A DNA stretch of 56,229 nt from Shewanella indica (GCF_002836975.1 NZ_NIJK01000004.1:598-56826); one strand, 5' to 3'. Positions 1 through 9,711 are shown, counted from the stretch's first letter. Notes: generated from the letters alone by a model not told the origin. Numbers and translations: made by a program.

Positions 1-7
1 ATAAAAT

Positions 8-83
<76 letters not shown>

Positions 84-101
84 ACTTCATTTCGGTAGCG
101 G

Positions 102-130
102 ATATTAGGTAAATGTTGGGTCGAGTGCAA
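102..130 (-). promoter_or_regulatory. sigma70 promoter of the tRNA-Thr operon
   Basis: On the minus strand a -35 TTGCAC (125-130) is separated by exactly 17 bp from a -10 TAATAT (102-107). A GC-rich discriminator (CCGCTACCG) follows, typical of stringently controlled stable-RNA promoters. The start point would fall near position 95, about 12 nt upstream of the tRNA. Confidence 0.75.
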
Positions 131-316
131 TAGTAAATTGGTTTTTTTTCGCAAAAAAGCCCTGAATGGTGTTTTTTTACGCTGGCACTGCGTAGCGATT
201 AGACTTCCCCCTAACCCTTTGTACACGGGATAAACAATTCGGTCTGGCATAGGGATTTTTTATTGTTCACGAATAATTCATGGTGTACTGTGCCTTGCCT
301 GAGCAGAGGAAATCAG

Positions 317-1264
317 ATGACAACAGCCAACTCAATTCAACAGGCATTGTATATGCCTTTTCACCGCCAGCAATGGGCCGAACTTCGTGAGTCTGTGCCT
401 TTGACCTTGAGCGAAACCGAATTGAAGAAGCTGCGGGGGATTAACGAAAAAGTTTCCCTCACAGAAGTTACCGACATCTATCTGCCCCTCAGCCGTCTGC
501 TTAACTTGATCGTTGGCGCCAAGCAGCAAAGAGGTTTGGTGTTAAATGAGTTTTTGGGGCAAACCCCAGCGAAGAGCCCATACATTATCAGTATTGCCGG
601 CAGTGTCGCCGTAGGGAAAAGCACTACAGCCCGTATCCTGCAGGCACTGTTGAGCCATTGGCCCGAACACCCTAAAGTCGATCTGATTACCACTGATGGT
701 TTTCTCTACCCGCTGGCCGAGCTGAAACAAAAAGGGTTGTTGCAGCGTAAGGGCTTTCCGGAAAGCTATGACATGAAGCTATTGGTGGAGTTTATCGCCG
801 CCATTAAGTCAGGCGCCGAGTTGGTCGAGGCTCCGCTATATTCCCACATCAGTTACGACCGGCTTCCCAAAGTGCAGCAGGTCAGACAGCCGGACATTTT
901 GATCCTGGAAGGCTTGAATGTACTGCAGACAGAGCTGGATTCTCCTGTGAGTATCAAGCGGCCTTTTGTCTCTGATTTCGTAGACTTCTCTATCTATGTA
1001 GATGCCGATGAATCACTGCTGAAACATTGGTATATAGATAGGTTCCTGCAGTTCCGGCATACGGCGTTTGCCAATGAGCGCTCCTATTTTCACCACTACG
1101 CCAAGCTGAGCGATGCCGAAGCTGAACATATAGCCGCCAATATCTGGGACACCATCAACGGCCCGAACCTGAATCTGAATATTGAGCCCACCCGCGAGCG
1201 GGCACATCTTATTCTGAAAAAGGGTCAGGACCACTTGATGGATCAAGTGCTGCTGCGAAAATAA
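317..1264 (+). CDS. coaA: Pantothenate kinase (type I), CoaA
   Basis: Catalyses ATP-dependent phosphorylation of pantothenate, the first and rate-controlling step of coenzyme A synthesis in the cytoplasm. The 315-residue product matches the E. coli enzyme in length (about 316). The P-loop GSVAVGKST lies at residues 95-103, the family position, followed by the DLITTDGF and ILEGLNVL segments of the PRK/PanK fold. I chose the ATG at 317 because an AGAGGA ribosome-binding site (304-310) precedes it. The frame is open from an upstream TTG at 263, but that extension has no family counterpart. The gene converges on birA with no bases between the stop codons, and is divergent from the tRNA operon as in E. 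coli. Confidence 0.97.
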   Translation: MTTANSIQQALYMPFHRQQWAELRESVPLTLSETELKKLRGINEKVSLTEVTDIYLPLSRLLNLIVGAKQQRGLVLNEFLGQTPAKSPYIISIAGSVAVGKSTTARILQALLSHWPEHPKVDLITTDGFLYPLAELKQKGLLQRKGFPESYDMKLLVEFIAAIKSGAELVEAPLYSHISYDRLPKVQQVRQPDILILEGLNVLQTELDSPVSIKRPFVSDFVDFSIYVDADESLLKHWYIDRFLQFRHTAFANERSYFHHYAKLSDAEAEHIAANIWDTINGPNLNLNIEPTRERAHLILKKGQDHLMDQVLLRK

Positions 1265-2224
1265 TCAAGCGCCGCGTAAACTGATTTCCCCACCAACAAA
1301 ATGCTGTGTGCCTGTATCTGTTTGCAGGATAACACCGCCTTGCTCATCCACTCCAAGGTAGTGGCCGTTAATCTGTTGCTCACCCAGTAGCAGTTTGACC
1401 TGTTGACCGGCAAAGATATCGGCACTCTGCCACCTGCTGCTGAATGCTGCCAATCCTTGAGTTTCAAACAGCTTGAGATCTTTCAATAACTGTTGGTGAA
1501 GCTTGATAGCCAACTCAGTCTTATTCGGCATAGATTCAAGCCCACTGAGATCGCTCCAGGGTTGATCCAGTTGTTCACCCAGTTCAGCAGGCATAGCCAT
1601 ATTCAAGCCTATCCCGATCACCAGATCGCATTCACTGTCGGCAGTCCCGGTCATTTCAATCAGTACACCTGCAAGTTTACGCCCATCGAGATAAATATCG
1701 TTGGGCCACTTCACTCCCAAACCGGCAATACCGAAAGACTCCAACACACTAACCAGTGAACAGGCAACCACCAGACTTAAGCCCATCGCCTGGGAAAGAC
1801 CTTGAGAGAACTGCCAGTACATAGAGAAATAGAGGTGACTGCCGTAGGGCGACAACCACTGGCGTCCTCTACGTCCTCGTCCAGCCGATTGATACTCGGC
1901 AATACAGAGATCGCCATTACTCAATTCATCGACATGGTTGAGCAGAAAGGTGTTGGTACCAGCCAACTCATCAAAGTAAAAACAGCGGTTATCTATAGCG
2001 GAGAGTAAGCGCGGCTTGTCGATAAGATGCAAACTTCTAGCTAACTTATAACCTTTACCTTTCACGCTGAAGATATCGATCCCAAAGGCGGCCAAGGCGC
2101 TAATATGCTTGCTGACGGCGGTACGGCTGATACCGAGCTGTTCGGCCAGTATCTCGCCGGAGACAAACTCACCCTGCTGCAACAGCTGTAATATTTCCCG
2201 CTTGCGCTTCCACTGTTCGCTCAT
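1265..2224 (-). CDS. birA: Bifunctional biotin-[acetyl-CoA-carboxylase] ligase / biotin operon repressor BirA
   Basis: Activates biotin to biotinyl-5'-AMP and transfers it to the carboxyl carrier protein; with the adenylate bound it can also repress biotin synthesis genes. The protein has 319 residues. An N-terminal winged helix-turn-helix (about residues 5-60, including GISRTAVSKHI) shows that the repressor function is probably kept. The biotinyl-AMP loop GRGRRGR is at 115-121 and the KWPNDI motif at 172-177, both at E. coli positions. The ATG lies 2 nt after the murB stop codon, so the two genes are almost certainly co-transcribed and perhaps translationally coupled. Confidence 0.97.
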   Translation of the reverse strand: MSEQWKRKREILQLLQQGEFVSGEILAEQLGISRTAVSKHISALAAFGIDIFSVKGKGYKLARSLHLIDKPRLLSAIDNRCFYFDELAGTNTFLLNHVDELSNGDLCIAEYQSAGRGRRGRQWLSPYGSHLYFSMYWQFSQGLSQAMGLSLVVACSLVSVLESFGIAGLGVKWPNDIYLDGRKLAGVLIEMTGTADSECDLVIGIGLNMAMPAELGEQLDQPWSDLSGLESMPNKTELAIKLHQQLLKDLKLFETQGLAAFSSRWQSADIFAGQQVKLLLGEQQINGHYLGVDEQGGVILQTDTGTQHFVGGEISLRGA

Positions 2225-2226
2225 CG

Positions 2227-3252
2227 TCAGAGACTCCTCTCTCCTGTTGCCGCAAAAATTCGCGGCTCGGGTAGTAATTCAACACCGAAAAGCGCTTGCA
2301 CTTGCCGGATAATTTCCCGCGCCAAATTGGCCACATCTTCACCGCTGGCGCCGCCTTTATTCACCAGAACCAAGGCTTGCTTATCATGAACTGCGGCTGC
2401 TCCCATCTGGAAACCTTTCAAACCTGCCTTATCGATAAGCCAGCCTGCGGCCAGCTTAACCCTTCCATCTTGCTGAGCATAACCCACCAGATCAGGAAAG
2501 CGTTCGGCCAACTTAAGATAGTCGGCAGCAGTAACCACAGGATTCTTGAAAAAGCTACCGGCATTGCCAAGCACTGCAGGATCCGGCAGTTTTTCCTGAC
2601 GAACCTGACATACCTGCTCAAAAATCATAGGCGCGGTCACCTCTGTCTCTTCAGCAAGTGATTGCAACGGCCCATAACTCAGTTTGGGCTGCCAATCTTT
2701 AGGCAGTTTCAAACCGACAGAGGTGATCACAGCCCTGCCCTTGAGTTCACTTTTGAAAATTGACTCTCGATAGCCAAAACCACAATCAGCAGCCTCAAGA
2801 CAAGTTAGCGCACCGGTTTGCAGATCCAGATACTCAACCCAGTCACATACCTGGCACAGTTCAACCCCATAGGCACCTATGTTTTGAATAGGCGCTGCGC
2901 CAACTGTCCCCGGGATCAGAGCCATATTCTCAAGTCCCGGCATCCCCAGCTTAAGTGTTTCGCAAACCAAATCGTGCCAGTTTTCACCGGCGGCAACCTT
3001 TAAATAGAAATGTGTTTGGTCCTCACTGACCTCGATTCCCTTGGTAACGACTTGAATCACGCTCCCTTGATAATCCTCAAGCAATAATAGATTACTGCCG
3101 CCACCGAGGATCAGCATTGGGACATCATCATCCTTGTGCTGCATACAAGCCCGGACAAGCTCAACGGTAGAGCTCACTCTGATGAGTTCCCGACAATAAC
3201 AATCGATTCCAAATGTGTTCAAGGATTTAAGGGAGTGGACTAGGGCTGGCAT
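2227..3252 (-). CDS. murB: UDP-N-acetylenolpyruvoylglucosamine reductase MurB
   Basis: FAD- and NADPH-dependent reduction of UDP-GlcNAc-enolpyruvate to UDP-N-acetylmuramate in the cytoplasmic phase of peptidoglycan synthesis. The protein has 341 residues, the usual length of type I MurB. Visible motifs are the FAD-binding GGGSN (residues 50-54), GYRESIF with the catalytic-region arginine, GNAGSFFKNP with the proton-donor serine, and a C-terminal PEPRIF with the conserved glutamate. First gene of the murB-birA pair. In E. coli it follows an rRNA operon; no rRNA is seen here. Confidence 0.97.
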   Translation of the reverse strand: MPALVHSLKSLNTFGIDCYCRELIRVSSTVELVRACMQHKDDDVPMLILGGGSNLLLLEDYQGSVIQVVTKGIEVSEDQTHFYLKVAAGENWHDLVCETLKLGMPGLENMALIPGTVGAAPIQNIGAYGVELCQVCDWVEYLDLQTGALTCLEAADCGFGYRESIFKSELKGRAVITSVGLKLPKDWQPKLSYGPLQSLAEETEVTAPMIFEQVCQVRQEKLPDPAVLGNAGSFFKNPVVTAADYLKLAERFPDLVGYAQQDGRVKLAAGWLIDKAGLKGFQMGAAAVHDKQALVLVNKGGASGEDVANLAREIIRQVQALFGVELLPEPRIFAATGERSL

Positions 3253-3509
3253 CTAAAGCTTTCACTGCAAATAAAAACAGCATTGTAACGGGATTAACCG
3301 ACTATTTCAGCCTTCAGCGGTTAAACATACTCAAACAAGTCAATCGTCTACCCAATAGGACTGATATCGCACTTTAGCGTTCAACAGGAAATTGATTAGG
3401 GGGGCTATGATGTAGCGACCATAGTGGTAAAAAGCTTCCGGTGTTATGACAGGCAATTGCAGATTAACTTTACCGGGAATGTGTCTGAATCACTATGCTC
3501 CAAGCAAGA

Positions 3510-3541
3510 CAGTCAAACAACAAGAGAGCGTTGTTTGACTG
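3510..3541 (-). terminator. Hairpin terminator of the M16 peptidase operon
   Basis: A perfect 12-bp inverted repeat (CAGTCAAACAAC / GTTGTTTGACTG) with an 8-nt loop lies 11 nt after the stop codon of the M16 gene pair. On the minus strand it is followed by the T-rich stretch TCTTGCTT. The rest of the 3253-3552 gap holds the murB upstream region and no convincing gene. Confidence 0.7.
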
Positions 3542-3552
3542 CCATGAAAGGG

Positions 3553-4986
3553 TTAACCGCCGAAACCGACATCCTTGATATCGACCCGGGTCACTTCACC
3601 ATACTTGGCTGCTATCGGGGCTATCTTGTCGCCGCTGCCAATCAGCACCATCTGCAACTTATCCTTGGGGAAGTAGTTGTCGACCAACTGCTTGGTCTGC
3701 GCCAGAGTCAGTCCATCCACCCGTTGCTGGAATTGATTGATATAGGACTCATCAAAACCGTACAGGTACATGTCTGACAGCAGACCTGCCAACTGGCCAC
3801 TGGTTTCAAATTTGGGCGGGAACTGGCCTTTGACGTAGGCCTTGGCCGAATCCAGAGTCTGCTGATCTATCCCTTTCTGCCACAGGCGACTGTAGGTCTT
3901 GAGTGCCAAGTCAATGGCTTCCTCTGTCGTAGCCGACTTGGTGAAAGTACTGATCATAAACACCCCTGAGTCACGATAGGGGACGAAACCCGAGCGCGCG
4001 CCATAGGTTAAACCGGCATTCACCCTCAGCTCATCGTTGAGCCAGGAGGTAAAACGGCCACCGAGTATGGTGTTGACCACAGTCAGGCCCACATAATCAG
4101 GGTTATCCTGAGTCACACCCAGGCCACCTATGGTGAAGGTGGTCTCTATCGCGTCCGACTTATCCACCAGCAAGACTCGGCTGGCAGACAGAGTCGGCAG
4201 CCCCTGCTTGAGGTCGACGGCACGCAGCGATTCGCTGTTGCTCCATTGACCGAATGCCGCCTGCAGCTTGGCCTTCATCTGCGCCGGGTCGAAATCACCC
4301 ACCACGCTGATAGCGGTATTGGCCGGTTGATAGTAGCCCTTGTGGAAGGCTCTCAGCTGGTTGACCGTCAACTGGGACACAGACTCACTGGTTCCCGAAG
4401 TGGCATTGCCATAAGGATGCTGACCGAAAACCAACTTGTTGAAGTAGCGCCCAATCACGGACTTGGGACTCTCTTTCTCCTGCGCCAGCTCGGCGACTCT
4501 GCGACTCTTGAGTTTATCAAACTCGCTGGTCTCAAAGTCGGGACGGGTCAGCACATCGGCAAACAATCCCAGCATGGTATCGACATCTTTGGCCATAAAA
4601 TCGGCACTGAGGTAACTGCCCTCACGGCCGGCATCAGCATTCAGACTGGCACCGAGAAAGTCCACCTCCTGCTCTATGCTGGCCTTGGTGCGACCGGCGG
4701 CGCCGAGCAACAAGCCCTGAGCCGTGACCGCTGCCACACCGGCTGTGGTGTCATTGACGCTGCCGACTTTCACCACGGCGTTCAGGGTGATCAGCGGCAC
4801 CTCTTTCTGCGGCATCAGCATCAGCGTCAGGCCGTTATCCAGAGTGACTCTTTCATATGTTGGCAGTACAAAGTGGCCGGTATCCTGGCTCACCTTCACC
4901 TGGGTAGACTGACAACCTGAAACCATCAAGGCTGCGGCAATGGCCACGGTGCCCAGAGAGGCCTTGAGAGAAAAAACCTTGCTCAT
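3553..4986 (-). CDS. M16 family lipoprotein, non-catalytic partner of the zinc peptidase pair
   Basis: A 477-residue M16 (pitrilysin/insulinase) fold protein. The N-terminus has a lipoprotein signal with lipobox VSGC (Cys24), so it is probably anchored in the periplasm. Where active M16 enzymes carry HXXEH, the sequence reads AVTAQ, so no zinc site can form. The C-terminal M16 domain features are present. M16 enzymes often work as heterodimers in which one subunit holds the zinc and the other supplies substrate-binding arginines; the upstream gene supplies the active subunit. Start and stop codons overlap (ATGA) with that gene, which indicates translational coupling. The substrate cannot be read from the sequence. 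Confidence 0.88.
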   Translation of the reverse strand: MSKVFSLKASLGTVAIAAALMVSGCQSTQVKVSQDTGHFVLPTYERVTLDNGLTLMLMPQKEVPLITLNAVVKVGSVNDTTAGVAAVTAQGLLLGAAGRTKASIEQEVDFLGASLNADAGREGSYLSADFMAKDVDTMLGLFADVLTRPDFETSEFDKLKSRRVAELAQEKESPKSVIGRYFNKLVFGQHPYGNATSGTSESVSQLTVNQLRAFHKGYYQPANTAISVVGDFDPAQMKAKLQAAFGQWSNSESLRAVDLKQGLPTLSASRVLLVDKSDAIETTFTIGGLGVTQDNPDYVGLTVVNTILGGRFTSWLNDELRVNAGLTYGARSGFVPYRDSGVFMISTFTKSATTEEAIDLALKTYSRLWQKGIDQQTLDSAKAYVKGQFPPKFETSGQLAGLLSDMYLYGFDESYINQFQQRVDGLTLAQTKQLVDNYFPKDKLQMVLIGSGDKIAPIAAKYGEVTRVDIKDVGFGG

Positions 4987-6311
4987 TGATCCGCCTCCTC
5001 TTGTGCAGCCAGTACCCCCACAGTGCGGTTGGCACGGCGCAGGTATGTTTCTGCCACCCTTTGAATGTCGGCCACTGTGACCTGGTTATAGGCATCCGGC
5101 GCCTGGAACAGCTTGTCGAAACTACCGAAATAAAGTTCGTAGGTACCCAGGGTATTGGCCTTGCCATTGATGGTTTCCATACTGCGATAGAAATCCATCA
5201 GCTTGATATTTTTTGCTTTTTCCAACTCTTCAACCTTAATGCCGTCACGGGCAATACGGTTGACCTCTTCGATCAATGCCTGCTCCAGAGTGGTGGCGCT
5301 GACACCTGGGGCCGCCACCCCAAGGATGTACAACAGGTTGGGGTCAAAAGACATAGGCATATAAGTCTCGGCGGCAATCGCCAACTGCTTGTCCACCAAA
5401 GCCTTGTAGAGGCGCGAGCTGTTACCTTCACTCAGAATCGAGGTCAGCAGATCCAGCGCGTAATAGTCTTTATTGGTGGTGGCCGGTACGTGGTAGGCCA
5501 GCATGATATTGGGCGTGCTGACAGACTCTTTCTTGACGAAGACCCGTCGTTCCCCTTTTTGCAGCGGCTCGACTGTCTTCACCGCCTTGGGTGGCTCTTG
5601 CGCCGGGATAGGGCCAAAGTAACGCTGGGCCAGACGCTTGACCTCGGCCAGCTTAACGTCACCGGCAATCACCACCACCGCATTGTTGGGGGCATAGTAG
5701 GTCTTGTGATACTGCACCAGATCTTCCAAGGTCCAGGCCGCAATATCAGATTCATGGCCAATCACAGACCAGCTATAGGGATGCGCCCTGAAGGCCACAC
5801 CTTTTACCTCTTCCTGCAGGGTACGCCAGTTGGAGTTTTCCAGCCCTGTGGTACGCTCGGAGGCAACTACGCCGCGCTCACTCTCTACCATCTCGGCATT
5901 GATATCCAGCGCCGCAATCCGATCGGCTTCCAGATCAAAAATGGTTTCCAGAGCATTGGAAGGGAACCAGTCGGTATAAACGGTCACATTTTCAGTAGTG
6001 TAGGCGTTATTGGCGCCACCGGCCGCTTCCATGGTGCGGTCAAACATCTTGGGGCCGTATTTCTTGGAGCCATTGAACATCATATGCTCGAAGAAGTGGG
6101 AGATCCCTGTGATCCCGGGCACCTCGTTGCGTGAACCCACCTTCCAAAACAGATACATGTTGGCATTGGGAATGGATGAGTCTTCCAATACCATGATTTT
6201 CATGCCGTTATTCAGGGTAAAACTCTGAATATCTTCGGCCGTGGTCGCCTGTGTTGTCGCCGCCCCAAGAAGGCTGGCTGACATCAGCAGGGCGGTCAGC
6301 GTACGCTTCAT
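4983..6311 (-). CDS. M16 family zinc metallopeptidase, catalytic subunit
   Basis: Periplasmic zinc protease of about 442 residues. A Sec signal peptide (MKRTLTALLMSASLLGAATT, cleavage near TQA) begins at the ATG at 6311. The longer open frame to 6380 is not used because the signal peptide starts here. The inverted zinc motif HFFEH is at residues 72-76, and the third ligand is Glu152 in ASERT, giving the family spacing HXXEH-X75-E. A second M16 domain follows in the C-terminal half. It forms an operon with the downstream non-catalytic lipoprotein through a 4-bp overlap, and the two probably make a heterodimer that degrades periplasmic peptides. Confidence 0.92.
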   Translation of the reverse strand: MKRTLTALLMSASLLGAATTQATTAEDIQSFTLNNGMKIMVLEDSSIPNANMYLFWKVGSRNEVPGITGISHFFEHMMFNGSKKYGPKMFDRTMEAAGGANNAYTTENVTVYTDWFPSNALETIFDLEADRIAALDINAEMVESERGVVASERTTGLENSNWRTLQEEVKGVAFRAHPYSWSVIGHESDIAAWTLEDLVQYHKTYYAPNNAVVVIAGDVKLAEVKRLAQRYFGPIPAQEPPKAVKTVEPLQKGERRVFVKKESVSTPNIMLAYHVPATTNKDYYALDLLTSILSEGNSSRLYKALVDKQLAIAAETYMPMSFDPNLLYILGVAAPGVSATTLEQALIEEVNRIARDGIKVEELEKAKNIKLMDFYRSMETINGKANTLGTYELYFGSFDKLFQAPDAYNQVTVADIQRVAETYLRRANRTVGVLAAQEEADQ

Positions 6312-6438
6312 TGGGTCGCTCCTTGGCTGATTGCTGATTTCAAAAGATCCAATATCGGGTAAAAAAGCACTGTAAATCAAGTAACAAGTGATACGGAATT
6401 GTCAGATTTTGTAAGCAAAATGCTTTATCCCGTACGGT

Positions 6439-6774
6439 TTATTTGCCGCTTAAGCTGGAGAGTGCCAGTGTGGTCAACGCCTCTACCCCCTTCTTGAACG
6501 CTGCTTCATCGGCATAGAAATAGGGAGAGTGATTGCTGGCCGCCGTTGCCGGGTCAGTCCCCTCAGGAGTTACCCCAAGAAAGAAGAAAACCCCCGGGGT
6601 TTCTTGCGCGTAGAAAGCAAAGTCCTCAGCCCCTGTGATAAGCCCGGGTTCAACCAGCCTCCCCTTGCCCGCCACTTGCTCCAGCAAAGGCCTGACTTCG
6701 GTCACCAATTCAGGACTGTTCACCGACACAGGATAATCCTGGGCTATCTCCGTTTTCGCTTCAGTGCCGTTGGC
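6439..6774 (-). pseudogene. Remnant of an M20 family amidohydrolase (C-terminal end only)
   Basis: The minus frame encodes about 110 residues matching only the C-terminus of M20-type amidohydrolases of the hippurate hydrolase kind. The segment GAEDFAFYAQETPGVFFFLG carries the conserved Glu-Asp, followed by a SNHSPYFYADE tail. Similarity continues upstream of the apparent GTG at 6729 (DYPVSVNSP) back to about 6770, where a TAA at 6775-6777 ends the frame. The first roughly three-quarters of the enzyme, with the catalytic metal site, is absent. There is no plausible start codon or ribosome-binding site, so this is a decayed gene end left by a deletion. Confidence 0.75.
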
Positions 6775-6921
6775 TTACGCTATCATTTTGGCGGCCTTGC
6801 TCAGTGTTGTTTAATATTGGCCCGACCCGGCTAGAGGTTTTGATAGTAAATTGAGCGTCAGCCACTATTGAAAGTCTAATTAAACAACAAGCTAACTTGG
6901 AGGCTGAAGTACAGATCCAGC

Positions 6922-7275
6922 TTAAGGCTCTATTTTCTTCAGTTTCAGCTTCTTCATCTTGGGCTCGTCGATTTTACGCTCTTTGGCCGCAGCCTCTTTG
7001 GCTTGCTGCAGGTATTTCTGTTCCCGCTGCGCCCTCTCATCAAACTGTTTACTGGCTTTTAACCTTTGCTCCTCCTGCCAATCTCCGGATTGCTGGCGTT
7101 TGAGCACTTTCTGTTCCCGCTCGGCGGTTTCCTTGGCGGCGGCTCTGGCCTTTTCCAGCTGTTCCTGCTCCAGACGCCGGGCATCTTCACTGGCCCGTTC
7201 ACTCAGTTGAGTCAAATCAGCCGCACTCACGCCAAAGGCCAGCAGCCAGCTCAATAACAGTATTAATCTCGCCAT
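6922..7275 (-). CDS. Predicted periplasmic coiled-coil protein of unknown function
   Basis: A 117-residue protein with a clear Sec signal peptide (ARLILLLSWLLAFGVSA), then an almost wholly charged helical region rich in Glu, Lys, Arg, Ala and Gln (residues about 25-105) with coiled-coil character and a basic tail KMKKLKLKK. An AGGAG site precedes two adjacent ATGs; the second, at 7275, has the better spacing, while 7278 is the alternative. I do not recognise the family. It is probably monocistronic. Confidence 0.7.
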   Translation of the reverse strand: MARLILLLSWLLAFGVSAADLTQLSERASEDARRLEQEQLEKARAAAKETAEREQKVLKRQQSGDWQEEQRLKASKQFDERAQREQKYLQQAKEAAAKERKIDEPKMKKLKLKKIEP

Positions 7276-7608
7276 CATTCACTCCTGCTTAAAGAGAACA
7301 AAAATCCATCTTCCAAGGACTATCACACATTTTTTCACCAGTTTGACCGATAATGAAGGTTTTTAGCAACAAAACGAAATTTTGATTGAGCCAAAGAGTA
7401 GATCTGTTTAGTTTTAAAACTAACGGATTGAAATGCTGTTCCACATAACCGGTTACCCAGCCAATAAGCGATAGGGTGCAAGACAAGTCACCACATAGTC
7501 GGGAGTAATGGCTTCCTTCCTGTAGGTCGAAGAGCCGAATATGCGGAGTAGTGTAACCATAACAAAGGGAAGTGGTTCTCAACGGAGAACGACAAGGGAG
7601 CATCCTGG

Positions 7609-9711
7609 ATGATCCGATGGACACAACTGTTACAGAGCCTGGTGGCCGACACAAAACTCGGGCCCCAGTTGCAACTCTGGCGCAGCGAGCCTCACTCGAC
7701 ACCTCTGGCCTTATTCATGGGGTGTAAAATTTTTGCCGCCAATCAGGCAGCATTGGATTACTTCGCCTGTGTTCACCAGGAAATTCTCGATGCCACTCTC
7801 TATGACTTTGCTCCCAGACTGCAATTAGGCGGTCAGAGCAGCATAGAGTTGGCAAAAAAACTCATGCAAGCCGCAGCGGCCAGCTCTCAAGTACAGGAGT
7901 GGTTACACCTCAATCGCCACGGTAAAGAGCTGCCAACCCGCCTCTACCTGGAACCAGTCAGAATAGACAGTAATAAGATGATCTTGGTGCGGTTCGAAGC
8001 CTTGGATCGTCGCCTCAGTCCCAGAGGTGAAGCTCAGGATGTATTCGGCCTGCTGCCCCGCAGTGTATTGGCCGGTATTCTCGAAGAAAGTGCCGAAGCC
8101 GTTGTCATCAGTGATACCTCGGGCAAAATCCTTGCGGTCAATCGGGCCCTCTGTCGTCTTTGCGGCTTTAGTCAGGCGCAGTTAATAGGTCAGCAGTTGC
8201 AGATCCTCGAAACCGCAAACGATCCCAAGCAGAGAGAATGCCGTGCTGCGCTGGCACAGCGGGACTTCTGGCAGGGAGAGGTCAGCCATACCCGGGCCGA
8301 TGGCAGTCACTTCCCCGCCTGGCAGAGCAGTCGCAGATTGCAGACTGAATCCGGTTGTTATCTGGTCACCATCTTCAGCGATATCAGCGAACGTAAACAG
8401 CTGGAATCACGCCTGACAGAACAAGCCATGTTTGACATGCTGACAGGGCTTCCCAATCGCCGTCATATGAAGCGCAAGCTGCGCCAGGTTCTCAGTGCCA
8501 GTCTAGAGGCCATCAACCAAGGAAAGCCAACCACAGGAGCCTTGATGTTTCTCGACCTCAACGGCTTTAAACATGTCAACGACAGTTTCGGTCATTCTAT
8601 GGGGGACAGAATACTGCAACTGGTCGCCGCCAGGCTGGAAGCCGGCTGTATAGAGAGAGCCGATATCGCCCGTATGGGCGGCGATGAATTTACTCTGGTG
8701 TTGCAAGATTGCCGCGACAGGGAAGATATCTACCGTTTTGCACAACAGATATTGGCTCTATTCGAGACGCCGTTTGAGTTGGAAGGACAAAAGTTTTACC
8801 TGGGTACCAGTATAGGTATCAGTCTTTTTGGCAACCGAGAGATAGACCCTTCCGAACTGCTGAGCCAAGCCGACACCGCCATGTACAGTGCCAAACGCAG
8901 CGCCAGTCATATCAATTTCTATGACAGCTCTATGAGTGAAGCCGCCGAACACAAACTTAAACTGCTCGGCGATCTGCGTCACGCCTTGGGGCTGGGACAA
9001 CTGAGCCTGTTTTATCAACCCATAGTCAGGCTCAAAGATAACCATATGGCCGGTGCCGAAGCGCTGCTGCGCTGGCACAAGAGTCCTCATGAACTGCTGG
9101 AAGCGTCCGATTTCGTACCCTTGCTTGAAGAAACCGGTCTAATAGTCACTGTTGGCAACTGGGTCGTAGAGCAAGCCTGCCGACAACTGGCAGTTTGGCG
9201 GCAACAGGACAACGACTTTATTATTTCAGTCAATGTATCACCGCTGCAACTGGAGCACCTGGACTTTTACCAACAAGTAAAATCGACGCTGCAACATCAT
9301 CAGCTTCCCGCAGAAGCCTTGATTTTGGAGATCACCGAATCGGCATTGCTGGGTCACCCACGTCAGGCCAAACAAACGCTCAAACAGCTCAGGGCACTGG
9401 GCGTCAAAATTGTCCTTGATGATTTCGGTACCGGACTATCATCATTGAGTCGTTTGGGCAATCTGCCACTGGATGGACTAAAAATTGCCGGTGAATTTGC
9501 CGAGCAATTGCAACATCAGAAAGGCAAACGTTTGTGTCAGGCCATAGTGCAGCTGTCACAGGCGCTTGAACTCAAATTTGTTGCTGAAGGAATAGAAACT
9601 GAATATCAAAATGATATGGTACGACAGATGGGGGATGGACTGGCCCAGGGGTTCTTTTTCGGTTACCCCTTGCATCCGGAACAGTTTACCTTGGCGCATT
9701 TTGATCTATAA
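7609..9711 (+). CDS. PAS-PAS-GGDEF-EAL cyclic-di-GMP signalling protein
   Basis: A 700-residue cytoplasmic protein that makes and/or degrades c-di-GMP. The order is a weak N-terminal PAS-like region (about 30-125), a clear PAS domain with PAC tail (about 150-265, ending in DISERKQLE), a GGDEF domain (about 275-440) with intact MGGDEF, and an EAL domain (about 450-700). The EAL domain keeps AEALLRW, the Asn of SVNVSPLQL, ITES, DDFGTG, the Lys of LKI, AEGIE and the Gln of AQGFFFG, so its catalytic set looks complete. The residue after LKI, usually Asp, is Ala. No transmembrane segment. The ATG at 7609 has an AAGGGA site 9 nt upstream. Monocistronic. Confidence 0.93.
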   Translation: MIRWTQLLQSLVADTKLGPQLQLWRSEPHSTPLALFMGCKIFAANQAALDYFACVHQEILDATLYDFAPRLQLGGQSSIELAKKLMQAAAASSQVQEWLHLNRHGKELPTRLYLEPVRIDSNKMILVRFEALDRRLSPRGEAQDVFGLLPRSVLAGILEESAEAVVISDTSGKILAVNRALCRLCGFSQAQLIGQQLQILETANDPKQRECRAALAQRDFWQGEVSHTRADGSHFPAWQSSRRLQTESGCYLVTIFSDISERKQLESRLTEQAMFDMLTGLPNRRHMKRKLRQVLSASLEAINQGKPTTGALMFLDLNGFKHVNDSFGHSMGDRILQLVAARLEAGCIERADIARMGGDEFTLVLQDCRDREDIYRFAQQILALFETPFELEGQKFYLGTSIGISLFGNREIDPSELLSQADTAMYSAKRSASHINFYDSSMSEAAEHKLKLLGDLRHALGLGQLSLFYQPIVRLKDNHMAGAEALLRWHKSPHELLEASDFVPLLEETGLIVTVGNWVVEQACRQLAVWRQQDNDFIISVNVSPLQLEHLDFYQQVKSTLQHHQLPAEALILEITESALLGHPRQAKQTLKQLRALGVKIVLDDFGTGLSSLSRLGNLPLDGLKIAGEFAEQLQHQKGKRLCQAIVQLSQALELKFVAEGIETEYQNDMVRQMGDGLAQGFFFGYPLHPEQFTLAHFDL

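Noticed and set aside
3424..3777. 117-codon plus-strand frame
   Set aside because: It reads across the terminator hairpin at 3510-3541 and into the antisense of the M16 lipoprotein gene.
4246..6134. Long plus-strand frames opposite the M16 genes (for example 4986-6134)
   Set aside because: The minus strand carries clear zinc-peptidase motifs and signal peptides. The opposite frames have no recognisable domains or ribosome-binding sites.
7289..7702. 137-codon minus-strand frame
   Set aside because: It overlaps the start and PAS-region coding sequence of the well-supported GGDEF-EAL gene, and has random composition and no start signal.
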